Shown here piece after piece: positions 46,946-59,642 of a stretch of DNA of 64,000 nucleotides (position 1 is its first letter; every line of letters begins with the position of its first letter). Source of the DNA: Zonotrichia leucophrys gambelii (lineage: Eukaryota; Chordata; Aves; Passeriformes; Passerellidae); the NCBI RefSeq assembly GCF_028769735.1, contig NC_088171.1, positions 125,882,533 to 125,946,532 on the forward strand. The letters run 5' to 3'. The notes beneath the pieces were generated by a model. It made no database searches. It was not told the origin of the DNA and worked only from the letters and a program-made list of their open reading frames with translations. The position numbers and the translations under genes were made by a program.

Positions 46946-49900
46946 AATAATCTGAGAACTGTAACTCAGTAATACACAGGTAATTTTCCAGGTAAGTGAG
47001 AGTTAGAAAGCTTTAGAGTTAGAAAGTATTTACGTTCTGATGAGCCATGATAACTTTATAGCATATAGTTTTAAACACTTGAAAGTTGTCCTTCAAAGAA
47101 TATTGTATTCTTCTGATAAAATAATCCACTTTTTAATTAATAGTGTTTAAGCAAAAGCAAAATCATGCTTGTTAACTGCTATATAAGAAATTATCATTAT
47201 CATGTAAGTTTGAGAATAAAAAATTTAACAAGCAAATACTTGAATCAGTAAAATAAATAATCCATAATCCTATAAAATTTGTGAGATGTTGTGAGTCTTG
47301 TCTTACTGTGGGGAGGACTTTTGCATTTGCTGAACTCATATAATTATTTGTTGATTACTTCAAAAGTGATACCAATTTCCTTTTGTAAAGTAGCCATTAA
47401 CATCCAGGCCAGGTTTTGAGGAAGTTTATTTGATCCAGAACTTTTTTATGTTGAACTAAACATAAAATAATGATAAAGTAAAAAGACCAAGTGGTCTTCT
47501 TCCAAAATCAAACTAACAGAAACAAAACCCAAAACATAGTGCATTTGTAGCCAAGATGAACGTAATGCCTAATGTCACAGGAACCTAGAGTGAAACTGGG
47601 GATATTGACCCTGGCTTGCACTGTCTTTACTAAGTCATTCCCACTAAATCCCTTCTTAGTCAATGTCTTCATCATCAAGCCCTCCGGCACACACAGATTG
47701 TTACAAAACATCTGAAAAATTTTTAATTATATTTCCACAGCTTAGCTCAGAGGAGCTAAATTTTGCCCACTAGAACTAACTCTTCTATTCCATTATTCCA
47801 ACCTGTTTCTATATTTGGGAACCATTGTAATCCTGTTTCAGCCTACTCTGTGCAGGAACAGGGATCCTGTCCAAAGACTTATCTCATAGGTCTCAGCCTA
47901 TTTTGCTGAGACATTTTGCTACCCATGCCCTTGTGGTCTTGGTGAGGTCTGTGCAATAGCACACAGGAGTGGCAAGTCTTACTGTAGAGGGCCTCGGATA
48001 CAACAATCTTTCTTCATAGAGTCTTCTAATAGTGGATAATTTTCATATGTCCCTTACTGTTACACATTTTGGTGTCTCCCAATACTTTATTCCTTCTATT
48101 TTTGCAGTAAGACCCTGCAGCCATAGCAGCAGCATATAAACCAGTTTCATGCTCTTGAACAGAAAAACATGATTAAATCTTGTTGTCACGCCACAGTCCT
48201 GTTTCTTCTGCATTTCTGTTATCAATATTTCCTCATCCTATATTCACATTGACACAAACCATTCCATGCATGTAAAACAATTCATATAAAGGTAGGAAGG
48301 GAGGGCCATTTTTAACAATCATCCCTCAGCAGTTCAGGGCAGGGCACAGTTGCACAATTGATGTATGCTTGTTCCAGAAGAGCAAGCTGAATTCTTCATC
48401 ATGAAAGAAAAATCCATATTTTAATAGAATGACCTGATTCCTTAGATTGAGAATCCCTGGACTAAGAAAGAATTAGTTTGAGCCCCCATATTTCACAAAA
48501 GTTTCTATTTCTCTCTTAGTGAGACTTGGTCAATTCTGAGTGAAACTACAATTTAAATCTATTTTTCATGTTCAGAAAAGCACATATCAATAAAATAGTT
48601 TATTTATGAGGTGAACTTATGGGGGTGAAGTTTTCTTTATTGCTTGCTTGATGTTTCTTTCTGTGAAATTCTTTATATTATCATAAAGTGAAAGTTTGCA
48701 AAGTTCTTCCTGGAATAAGATTTTGTACTTTGAGCAGCCTGATGTCAGTTCATGCAACTGTTAAGCATGTCCTCCATCATAATACCAAAAATGATGACCT
48801 GATTGCTTGTCATCAACAGATGTTATTGAAAGAAAACCTTTCCTTCAAGGCTTTATAAAGATGCATATAAATATACATTTAGTCTTCTGCATGGGCAGCT
48901 CATCTTTAAAATCATAGACAAGGTGTTATTATGGGATCTTTCTAGGTCCTTCTCTGCTTTTTGACATGTCTGTATATAGCACATGGTCTATCTGCATAAA
49001 ATGTCACTTTTTTCATCATTTCAGCCTTGGGTTTCATGAACACTTTATGTCTTCTTTCAAGATGGATCTGATATATCCTTAGCCATTTTGTAAGAGCTTT
49101 TCAACACATTTAGATGATGTTATCTCAAAGACCTCTGTATTAAGCCTTTCTTATGTTCATATCTTGATGAGATTGTTATTTTCGGGTTTTTTAGCAAACC
49201 ACATCCAGAGAGTCCTCTGGATTTGAAGTTAATGCTGTTTTATTTCTGTTGCAGGTCTGTAAGAAGCTTCCTTTTGACAGACAGAATTCTTTACCTTTTC
49301 TTAAATTTACTTGCTTTGATTAGTGGCTGCTGAGACCACTAAAATTGTATAGCAAATTTATAATGTTAAATGCTGAACTGTTATAACATTAAGCAGTGAC
49401 AAAAACATTGTTGTGATAGGTTCTCTCATAATATTTGTCTCAAAGTCCCATGTGGAATGCACAGTACAAAAACAAGAACTATCTCTAGGATGCTCTACAA
49501 TTTTTGGTTTGGTATGCTAGGAGTTCTTGTAATCTGCAGCTTCACTTCTTTTGCTTGATCTAGCTTGATTTAATTTGATAGACTATTTTCCATTCATTTG
49601 GCTTCTTTAATTTTAGATAGAATCTCAACCAGAATGAGTGATATTTTTTAGATCATTTGACAATACTTCACTATTTCACTTGTACTGATGTCGTTAGAGT
49701 TGCTAATGTCTTGTCACCTGTTTTTTTTTTAATGCGTGCCTGCCATATATACCCATATATACTTCTTTTCTCATTCTTTTGTTAAAACATTTCATTGGAG
49801 ACCTCTTTCCAAAGGGTATATGTAGAAATTCACTTCTGCTATGGGTTGTATGGAAAGGGCAGAGAATCAGAAGATTTCTTATCTAAATCTGACAGGCCAG

Positions 49901-50218
49901 TTTTTATCTTTCTAATCTGTAATTTGAGGCATGGGGGTTTTCAATATGTATTCAGCACTGAATGGTGACAGGACAGAATAATGCTATTTTACTATTGCTA
50001 TTTACTACTGCTATTGTACTGCAGACTCTCGGTAAGCCCCAGCCCTGTTATTTGTCTTTGGACTATGATTGCTAAAGCCTTGAAATAGATTTGCCTCCCA
50101 AGTTATCACTCAGCTGTTTGGAGGAGGAAGTATAGCAAATTTTTTTCCTGCCAGAATACTGATGTAGCATAAAAAATTCTTCTCATAATCATAGTCTAAA
50201 TTCATGGAAGCTGGTCTT

Positions 50219-50302
50219 TAGCATTATGAACTTTTAGGATCACTCTTCCTGTTTCTTTCCTAGCATTATGAACTTTTAGGATCACTCTTCCTGTTTCTTT
50301 CC
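50219..50302. repeat. Perfect 42-bp tandem duplication
   Basis: Two identical 42-bp units (beginning TAGCATTATGAACTTTTAGG and ending CTGTTTCTTTCC) lie head to tail. Absence of any difference implies a recent duplication or an assembly artefact. Confidence 0.97.
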
Positions 50303-51421
50303 TTTCTTAACAGCAAGCTCAGCAAAAATGAAAGTGTTCTTTTTTCTATTTAGCTTAACTGAGACAAGAAATGTTTTGAGGGCACATTTGCTGTCTCAGG
50401 TTTGATTTCATGTCTTAAGCCTACTTGCATTTCACATCTAAGGAAAATACAGTGGAGGAAATCTGTTTCTTTCTCAGGTTTCACACTTAATCCTACCATT
50501 CTTTCAACAGCAGACAGCATCATCAGCAAAACTGCGCAAGGCACGTATGTATATTGGGAAAAAAAACCCCAAAGTTAGTTGTTTAGAATTTATTAATAAT
50601 TCAGTTAGTTTTCTGCACGTCATACTGGCAAAGAAAAGTTCACTAGCAAAAAAATAAGAGAAATTTGAAAAATTAGATGCTCTTATTCTATACTACTTCT
50701 CCCTTTTCCAGAAGAAATGTTACTATTAATGAGCTCCACTAAAAGCTTATGAAGTTTCAAGTAAAAGTAATTTTCTAGGTATTTTAATTACTCAGAACTG
50801 AAAACTATTCATATCCTTAATTGTTATAACCCTTTAAGTGACTTCAGTACCTCCTAAAAAATTATCAGACTTTTTTTCATGGCAAGATTTATAATTTTCA
50901 AAAGGCCAACTGAAAAGGGATTAGGCTGGATTTTAGTTTACCTTGGAGAATACATTGTTTTACTTAGAAAATGATAATATATCTTTAAGAAGACATTGTC
51001 TATATTCCAACCCAGCACAGAATTTCTAATTTAATTTACATGTAAGTTCAGATATGTGAGTTCCTCAGCTTTCTCACACTAAATGGTAATGGTCAGGTGG
51101 CTGAAAGATGTGGATATACACTAGCTTGCCCCCAAAAGAAGTACAATCATTTCTACAACTAAGGACTAAAGGTGCGCAGGAGTTCCTTGAAAGTCTTTGC
51201 TTCCATGAGTAAGATTCTTTTACTTTTTTTTTTTTATAATTTTTTAGGTGTGAAATGGTGCACTTAAAGACCAACTGCTTTCCTTTGTGGCAGTCTCAGT
51301 ATTTTAATAACTTTTTCTTTTGGTCAGCTCTGTTGTTTGTTTACCTAGTCTCCACAGTGTAAGTGTGCAATGACTTGATGTTATCTGAACACTTTTATTA
51401 CAAGCACACTTATCCATACAC

Positions 51422-51453
51422 GTTTTTTATGAGATTAAAACCTCATAAAAAAC
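51422..51453. repeat. Perfect 12-bp inverted repeat, 8-nt loop
   Basis: GTTTTTTATGAG and CTCATAAAAAAC are exact reverse complements separated by ATTAAAAC. Confidence 0.9.
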
Positions 51454-51982
51454 AGCAAATCCAATAGAATGCTGTGGTAATTTGTTGCAGATATCTGTCC
51501 CACCTATCCTATTGTTTGCAGTTAAATGTCAGATTCTAATCCTCCTGTGCCTTGTTTCATTCTTCACACAATCATGAAAAAGAGGAACAGAACATGATGA
51601 CTTTGAAGTGCAGAATTAACTTTCAGATCTTGAAATAAACAGGGAAGTGTATAATATCTTCTATTTCTTCTACAACTGTAAGGTTTCTGGACTCACTTAA
51701 TGAAATCTATGTCTATTTTGTTAGTGTTTCATGTGAGGAACACAATATTTTACTGAAAATAACAAGTGTAAAACAAAGAGCAGATAATAAATAGACACTA
51801 GATGACAGGAAAACCTGCACTTGGCAAAATCTGAAGCCATTTCAAGCTGTGATTCACTTCTCAGCCGTATGATAATTCAGCATCTTAAATTTTAAAGAGA
51901 CACTTAAAATACTTCTTTTTAATTATTTTTTTAAGGTAAACTTTATCTCTTGATTTGATACTGTCACAGTTTTTGTTAAATT

Positions 51983-52996
51983 GTAGAATAATTTGTGTTG
52001 GGGGAGACCTCATCTAGTCCAACAACCCAAAACAGTGAACAGTCCAAAAGGTTTGTCAGCCACTTTCCAAGTCACACATGCAACACATACCTCCAGTTTT
52101 GGCTGTAAGGGTGCCATAGGACATTGTGTCAAAGACCTTGCTGAAGATGAAGAGCCCTTAAACTACCTCTTTCCCCATCCACTAAGTTATTCATCCCATC
52201 ACAGGAAGCTCACTGGGCTGGTCACAGTTTGCCTCACCAAATGCACTGACTGCTCCTCATTATCTTGTCCTTCATGAGTCTGGACACAGCTCCTTGTAGT
52301 TGTCTGGTTTGTTTGATTTCCTTGCAGTTGTCTGATTTGTTTGGTTGGGGTTGTCCACCTTCAATACTAAAGTTTGTCCTGATCACAGAAGCAGGCCTTA
52401 CTTACATGTCGGTCAGCAACAGATTCACTGTCCTGCTCCAAGCTACACAGATCATGCACAGACAGTTGCCAAAAAACTTGAGGACATGATTTTCTTTTTC
52501 ATATATTCCTTTATTTTTTCCCTCCTTAACTTCTTCCAAGTTCTGCCCCTTTACCACATTATTTCATCTTAAAATATTCTACTGCTGTCTTCCCCTAGCC
52601 TAATTTCTCAGTTTTTGTTAACTTTACAAATTTATTTGGTATTTATAAGAGCGTGTCCCAGAAATGTCTCTCTCATTCATGACTTCTGTCATGTCACACT
52701 GCCCTTATTTTTTAAATGTTTTGTGTTTTGCCAGACTCAAGCTGCTACTTTTTGGTGATGTCAGAGGCTGGGATTAATCATCTGCAAGCAAACCCTAATG
52801 TTTCCAATCGAGTGAGATAACACTGATTATGCCTGTAATTCTCCAGAGCCTATTTCTTGTCTTTGAAGATGAGTGTGACATTTGCCTTTTTTCAGTCATC
52901 AGGGAGCTCTCCTGATTTCTCCAGCCATTCAAAGGTGATAGAGAACAGCCTCACAATAATATTAACTAGCTCTTTTACGGTCCCTGGATGCATTTT
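51983..52996 (-). mobile_element. CR1 LINE fragment, 3' tail joined to N-terminal RT region
   Basis: The left end (TAGAATAATTTGTGTTGGGGGAGACC followed by CATCTAGTCCAACAACCC) is the reverse complement of a CR1 3' end. From about 52090 the minus strand encodes decayed RT: FDTMSYGTLTAKTGG-like sequence, then a segment matching the CR1 stretch around the KGK-SCLTN motif. It ends near 52880-52990 with matches to the region before the RT core, ending in a MHPG-like motif. The C-terminal RT and most of the 3' UTR are missing between the tail and this part, so it is an internally deleted copy or two separate fragments. Confidence 0.82.
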
Positions 52997-55581
52997 TTCA
53001 AATCTCATATTTATTTTTAACACTAAAAATTTATGTTTCATTATATCATTATGAAAGCTTAACATTCAAAGAAAAGCAAATACCACATTAATTCCTTACA
53101 AAATCAGTGAATTTCTTGTCAGTTTCTCTTTTCCACAATAAGAATATCACTTTCTTTTTTTTTTTTTACTCAAGATTAGTAACAGGATTGTGAATTTAGA
53201 TATGATTTCAAAAGGTTCTTGTTTTGTAAATGCAGATTATAGTTACTCCAGCAGCTGATCTGGATGGTATCTATGAAAGTGGCAGTTCTGCAAATGATGG
53301 CAGAACATGTATGAAAGAAGTAATGCAATGGTGCTCTGAAAATCTGTGCAAAGTCACAGGCTGGTATTTTGAAATCTGATTAAATTGGGCTACAGGGTAA
53401 TACATAGGATGTTAATTTTCTGCACTAGTAAAACATTTGGGCTAAAAGAAATTAAAGTACATCATGTAGTAACAAGAATCATTGTTTAGAGAACTAGATA
53501 GATTTGGATTGGAATACTTAGGTAAGGTGAAAGATTTATTTTAAATTGGAACTCCTTTATCTTATTTGAACAATTAAGTTGGTACTTAATGCAGATGCAG
53601 TTTTAGCAATTCAGAACTATAAGAAAGGGTTTATTGGCTTCTTTTTCTGTTTGGACTTTTTGATTATTCCCTGGAGGTTTTTTTGTTTAGTTTTTCCTAA
53701 TATACTTCAGTGCATGTGACAAATAGGACAAATTTGCATCCTAGATTTACAAAGTCACTCCTAATTGATATATCTGGAGTGAAAATTACTATTTGCCTTT
53801 GTCCAACTTTGAAAATCAACTTAGGCACTAAATGATCTTGCTGCAGTCCTAGGAATTCCAATTGCCAAAGTTTGAAAAGTTCTAGTTATTCCTGGACTTA
53901 CAGGACTGATGTTTGCTAACTGTGTAAATAAGACCAGATCCATGTCTTGGGCAAATCCTTAAAGATACCGAGTTCATCAAATTATGGTGGGTTGTTTTAG
54001 TGGTTTTTATCTGGGGGGGGAAAAAGCCACTATTTTTACATTTTCTCAGACTTAAAGGGGACATTATTTTAGGAATTATTCTTTTTAAAATTGTATTAGC
54101 AAAATCTAAAAAGTGCAATTTAATGTAGTTTTCCTGTTCAATCCATGTACATGTATGAATACTTCAGAGTGAACTGTTATGAGGTTTCAGCAATTCTGAC
54201 CTTAGTTAAAAGTAAATTCTGATAATATTTTCAAGACTATGAAAACTGAGTTTATAGAAACAGTTCCATGCTAACATTCTTGTGAAACATAGGCTAGTTT
54301 TGTGGGTAAGAAGGTGGCTGTTGTTCTAGGGATTTTTTTTCTTTCTAGGGCTTATTTTATTTCTTACCCAGACTTTTAGAGAAAATTTAAATGTAAATTT
54401 TTAGAGAAAATTTAAATGTAAATGGTCAAATTACAACGAGATAAAATCAACACTCAACTAGCATTGCAGCATCTGGAAAAACAGTTGTGAATTTTTACAG
54501 CCTGAGTTTAGAGGTGTTTATTTTCTGTTAATTGGCACTTATAGCTGCTTTATTTGTTTCCTCGTCTTAAACTTTGGTTTTAATGTATTTAAATCTACAG
54601 GCAACAAGGAAGAAAAGGCAAAAAACTCCTGAATATTTTTAGATGTGAGTAGTAAAAGTGGTTATGTTGGGATTTTTTTGGTCTAGTGTGCAGAATGAGG
54701 TACCAATTTCAATCTAATCTGATGTAACTTCAAAAATATTTTTGTCCTAGACCAAGTCTTTGTGTATAAGAAAAAAAAAAATAGAAATAAAAAAAGAAAC
54801 TAACTCCATTAGGAGCATATTGGACATAGTGGACAGTAGTAACATACAAGCTTAACCATAAAACTCTGCTTCCTTTTTCTACTAATAGTAGAACAGAAAT
54901 ACGTAAAGAGAAAAAGCTTCTAAATTCCAATTATATCACTTTTTCTCTTTTTACTTTGGTCTTCATCTTGAAACTCTTGATTATCACTAACATTGATCAC
55001 ACTTAGAAAGAATACCTTCTTTTTTCCTTACACTGATATCAGTTCATTGCCATACAGTCAGTCATACATTGACTCTTTCAATAAAATTTCTCTAGTTGTA
55101 GTTTTTATTTGCCTCTTCCAGAAAAATCTACTTTTTCTTTTTTCTTATAGCAAGTGCCTGTTTAACAAACAGCTCATGCTGTCTTACTTGCCTTGTTCCT
55201 CCAAGCTGTTTCTTTCAGGGTCTAACAGGAAGCTTTAATAATTCTATGCACTTTCAGTTCCCAGTGAGAGACTAGCATCCTGGTAAGGATGGAGGTGCAG
55301 AACTGCATGGTCATTTAGCAAAAGCTCTAATACAGAAACTTTTGGCACATTTTGGCAAGGGACCAAAAAGATTTGAAATTCATTTTTGACTTTCTTGCTC
55401 GAAGCAGGGCAAACACCCACATTAAATGAAATTTTCTTGGAGTAACATTGTCATAAGTACTATCCTTTTACAAAAACAAAAATGTGATTTCTTTGATTGT
55501 GTTCAGACAACATGACTAAAGTGCATAAACTACTGGACAGAAATGTTTTGTAAAAGGCAGAACCACAGAACTTTATCTCTC
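52997..55581 (+). other. RALYL intron, nothing coding recognised
   Basis: AT-rich sequence containing the 25-bp tandem duplication at 54374 and short homopolymers. Confidence 0.5.
54374..54423. repeat. Perfect 25-bp tandem duplication
   Basis: The unit TTTTAGAGAAAATTTAAATG followed by TAAAT occurs twice, head to tail, without mismatch. Confidence 0.95.
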
Positions 55582-55648
55582 TGTTGTGGTGCCTTGAGAA
55601 GGCTGACCTAGAACAGAGGCTAGACTGAATTAAAGAATGAAGTAGGTA

Positions 55649-55654
55649 TTTATT
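55649..55654 (-). terminator. Poly(A) signal of the 419-bp LTR
   Basis: AATAAA on the minus strand, about 120 nt downstream of the TATA box and 67 nt before the LTR's sense end. Confidence 0.7.
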
Positions 55655-55770
55655 AAAAGGCCTCGATGGATCCACCTTGGGCAGTACAAGAGCCCAGCCA
55701 GGGTGACACCCAAGATGAAACCAAAATGGTCAAACCAAAATGGACAACTGGTCACTGCGTCGCACACTCT

Positions 55771-55776
55771 TATAAA
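55771..55776 (-). promoter_or_regulatory. TATA box of the 419-bp LTR
   Basis: TTTATA on the minus strand, within AGAATTTATAAGAGTG, at the expected distance upstream of the poly(A) signal. Confidence 0.6.
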
Positions 55777-57929
55777 TTCTGGTCCGTTAGCATATTGGAG
55801 TTAATTGTCCAGTTGTAGCTTTAGCTTATGAAATCTCATCCTTCCTGTTTCTCTCTCTTCAGTCCACCGTTGTTTTTGCTCTTGGGCCTGAAATTTGAGT
55901 CAGTTGTCCTTGGTCCCAAGCTAGAGAAGGATTTGTTTTGCCTACTCTGTGAAGAGAGCTTGCTATCCCCTAATATGAAGCTCAGAACTTCGCACTAACA
56001 GAGCACAGAATCTGAAAAATATCAAAACTAAAACTTAAGGTGTCAGTTGATTCAGATTTAGTTAACTGGAACAGGGCACAGAACAGGAATGTGGAATATT
56101 ACAATTCCATGTAATTTCATGTCTTTTCTCTCTGAAATTGTGTGCTTCCTTGATGGCAGTGCCTGAAAGTGAAACAGATTCAGGGTCTGGTCTGCTGTCC
56201 CAGGCACTCACTGATTTAACTCCAGTCTCAGGAGCATGACATTGATCCTGCAAGGGTTAAGCATTCTTCCCTGACCTGATCTATGTGCTCCTGATCTATG
56301 TGAATTCTGTGAAAGGGCAGTCCAGGGATAGTAATTCGCAGGAAATGTAATATTTTATTTTTAGTGGTTATGTAAAATTACCACTAGACTTACAAGCCAT
56401 CTGTTTTAAATTCTGATGGTATGCCGTATATCTAGAGTGAGATACTTTGACAGTGAACTGCATCATCACTGTACACCATATATTTGTTCCAGTAAAAGTT
56501 CATTAGTATTCACAGGGATCCTCTGGCTCTGTGATACTACCAGAAAATGTCAAATTGTTCTTAGAATTTATAAGAAGGTATAAAATTCATGAGCTGAGAC
56601 AATGAAAACCCCAAAGAATTGATGACTACCATATATTGTACTCATTTTGGCATATGATTTTTTTATGTCTACAGAAATGAAGGCTAGTCACCTAACCTTT
56701 CATCAAGTCAGCATTTTCTGAAATACAAAGACATGAAAAGTGCTTACTAATGATTGCTTGGCACCCATCCTAATATATCTAGAATGAGAACAGAAAAAAT
56801 ATACAGCAAGTTCTACAGTATGACATCCCAATTCCATTTTATCCTTCAATAAAGCTTCCTTCAGTCTACATGCCATTATGCTCTTGAATCTTGATAAGAA
56901 GAGAATGTCCTTGTGTTCTTCAATAACCTAGAAATGTAACTTGGATTTTTTAATAAAATAGATATGCTAATGAGAAAGGGTACGAAATCTGTGTAAAAAG
57001 ACAAAAAATAGATACTTCACTGGGGCGTCTTGTGCCTAATTTGGACTCCAACCAATGTCTATCTATTACAAAATGTAATTTTCTGATTTAAAAACCTGTT
57101 GCAGAAGAAATCAGGGCTGATAGATAAAGAAGAACCAATTATGGAACAAATATGCTCTGGTTGCTTAGGTACAAATGGTCACAAGCTGCTCTTGCTTAAC
57201 AGGCATGCTGCTTATAATCCCCCATTGGATAAACCTTGAAAGTGGATATGAGCAAGCTCTATTTGGAGAAAGTTGAGGTAGACAAGTAGAAATATGATCA
57301 GGAAAGATTAAAGTATTTTAATTGTTGCAAAAAAAAAAGGTAAATAATCATGAAAAGAGTATAGTGTTAGATTTTTGAAAAATGTTTCAATGTATTTCTG
57401 GGAAGAAACATGGGATGTTTTTGCTTTAGTTTCAATATAGATAAATCTGTAAAGATTTTTTTCTCCTCTATTTAGAAGCTGACAGCTACATCCAGATCAC
57501 AAAATGATGATGACATGGAATCCATTCCAGAAGTCATTACAGGGCTACAAAATAAATGATCTTTAAATACTTAAAATTTATTTTAATCTCTTCAGAATTT
57601 CATAAATTCATAAATGTTATTAATTCAGAATTTCTGAAGAACTATCTGGGTTTTTCTCCAGGGAGGTTCTCAGCTGCTAATATTTAGAGAGTTACCTTCA
57701 GTAAATCTTGCACTGGAATAAGAGTTTCACAAGGGTAGAATTTTTACAGAGAGAAATTGTTCAGTTTGTATAGTTGAAACGAAACCAATATTACAGTGAT
57801 TTATTGATTTATTAACACAAAATTAATTGGAACCCACAACCCATATCTATAACAAGAGATCATACTCCATTCTAGACAGTTGCAAATTTTTATGAAATTA
57901 TTCCAAAATTTTTAAATCCCTCTCTAGTA

Positions 57930-58215
57930 TTGATCTCAGCAGAGCACATCCTTGTTGCGGGAGATGCATGCCCAGGTTTGCCCCACCTCTGTTCTCAAAG
58001 GGCAGATGGCAGCCACGGGAGGTGACTGAGACCCTCTGAGGTGGAGATTCTGGGGTGTCCCTGTGCTGGCATTGCACAAACTGGGGGCAGCAGCTGGGAG
58101 TGCCTACAGAGAAGCAGAGCCCCCAGGCCATGAAAAAATATCTAGAAGGGTCTCCACCCTGCTGTCCTGCTCCCCTCCTCTCCTGCTCACCACAAATCTG
58201 TTTCATCTGCATTTC
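57930..58215. other. GC-rich segment of unknown origin
   Basis: A local rise in G+C (with blocks such as GGGCAGATGGCAGCCACGGG) stands out from AT-rich flanks. It holds open frames on both strands but no recognisable domain, splice signals or repeat motif. It may be an unrecognised old repeat. Confidence 0.4.
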
Positions 58216-59019
58216 TGTTTAGGTGACTTTTTTTTTCCAAGTGTCTTCTGGTAATTCTGGTAATTACTCTTTAATTTGGTAAATGGTTGTTTTCTTCTTT
58301 ACCTACATCAGATTTTGGCAAATACCATCTCAGGCAGTTTGGTCATCCCACTCAACCACATCCTTACACTCACTCCTGTCCTGTTGGCTGCTGTTATCCT
58401 GGCCTATTTGCCAAGACTGGACCCTGTGAACACACCTTCTAGAAAAAAAAAATAATAAAAAAGAACATAATATAAATAATTTAAAATGGTAAAAGGGCCG
58501 AGCTGTGTGACAAGAACCCTGTTATAATTATCTTAAATTGTAGGAAAAAATAATGAAATTGCTGGTGCGGGACTTGAATAATCAAGATTTAACATGGGGA
58601 TAACGTTACTAATATCAGCATGACTTTACAGAAAATAGAGTTTGAGACATTAAACATGTATTGTCTTTTATAATTTAACACCATATAAAAAGGCTGAACT
58701 GATGGAACATAGTTCTGCAAGGCACTTGATTCATTCCAAGTGGAACTTCGATTAAGAAACTGTCTTATGACATAGTTATGGTACATGCCAAATGGATTAA
58801 AAACTAGTCTCAAAAGACTGGTAAGTGGGAAGTAATCATGCAGCAGGTGTGTGACTTGTGCAGTCCCTGATAGAATAAGTTTTTTAATCATACTTTTACC
58901 CAGTTGAAAAGACAGCAAAAACCACTGATAAATTCTCTAGATGGCACAAAGATGCTGGAACTCATGAATGCAGAATAAAACAAGACATTGATATCAAAAT
59001 AGAAAACAAATACCAAAAT

Positions 59020-59040
59020 AGGAGTCAAAATGTGACTCCT
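59020..59040. repeat. Perfect 8-bp inverted repeat, 5-nt loop
   Basis: AGGAGTCA and TGACTCCT are separated by AAATG. The arms also contain AP-1-like TGACTC half-motifs. Confidence 0.85.
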
Positions 59041-59611
59041 CTAGCTATAAGATCTAACACATTGATAATCAGCTCTTTTGCATCGGAGAAAAAGGTGTAA
59101 CAAAATCTGAAGTCTGGAAACTTAAGTGAGAAAAAGCAAACCTCAAAATAGAGAACATTTTTTACAGTGAGGCTATTAGGATCAGTGTACCAGAACTTTC
59201 AGTCAAAATTTCTAAAGTAAACCTTGGATGTTATCATAAAGGATATTTTCTAGCTTTGCCCAGACTTAATTCAAGAAAATTCTGTGGTCTGTTACAACAA
59301 ACCTGAATGGATTTTTTTTCTGGGCCAGCTGCAGAAACTTCCAAAGACAGAGATTTGCAGACTCTTGAATAAATACAATAAAGCAAGAAAAAGATAAAGC
59401 CTTTTAATTGTATTAAGGCCCCTAAAGATTTATGTCTGATATTAGTAATAAATCTATATATATTACACAAATGGTCTGGTTTCATCTGCACCTTTGGAAA
59501 TTAGATGAGCAATAACCACCAAATGACAAGCATGGCTTAATTTAGCCAACAAACAAGCAGGGTTTTTTCAATGACATTTCCTATTAAATAAAGGAAAGAG
59601 GGAACAGGACT

Positions 59612-59642
59612 TAAAAACATTCTAAACCACAGAATGTTTTTA
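59612..59642. repeat. Perfect 12-bp inverted repeat, 7-nt loop
   Basis: TAAAAACATTCT and AGAATGTTTTTA are exact reverse complements separated by AAACCAC. Confidence 0.9.

Larger units (their letters stand above)
45274..51982 (+). other. RALYL intron, nothing coding recognised
   Basis: AT-rich intronic sequence with the 15-bp and 42-bp tandem duplications and the hairpin at 51422. No exon candidate was seen. Confidence 0.5.
55582..56000 (-). mobile_element. LTR of an endogenous retrovirus, about 419 bp
   Basis: On the minus strand it begins TGTTAGTGCGAAG and ends CACCACAACA, so it has TG...CA termini and a short imperfect inverted repeat (TGTT at both ends). The sense-strand order is correct for an LTR: a TATA box TTTATAAG about 224 nt in, then AATAAA at about 346 nt, then about 67 nt to the end. 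This gives an R region near 100 nt. The sequence type is one I associate with songbird LTRs. No internal retroviral sequence adjoins it, so it is a solo LTR or fragment. I found no convincing target duplication, so the exact ends are less certain than for the LTR at 36790. It is antisense to RALYL. Confidence 0.8.
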
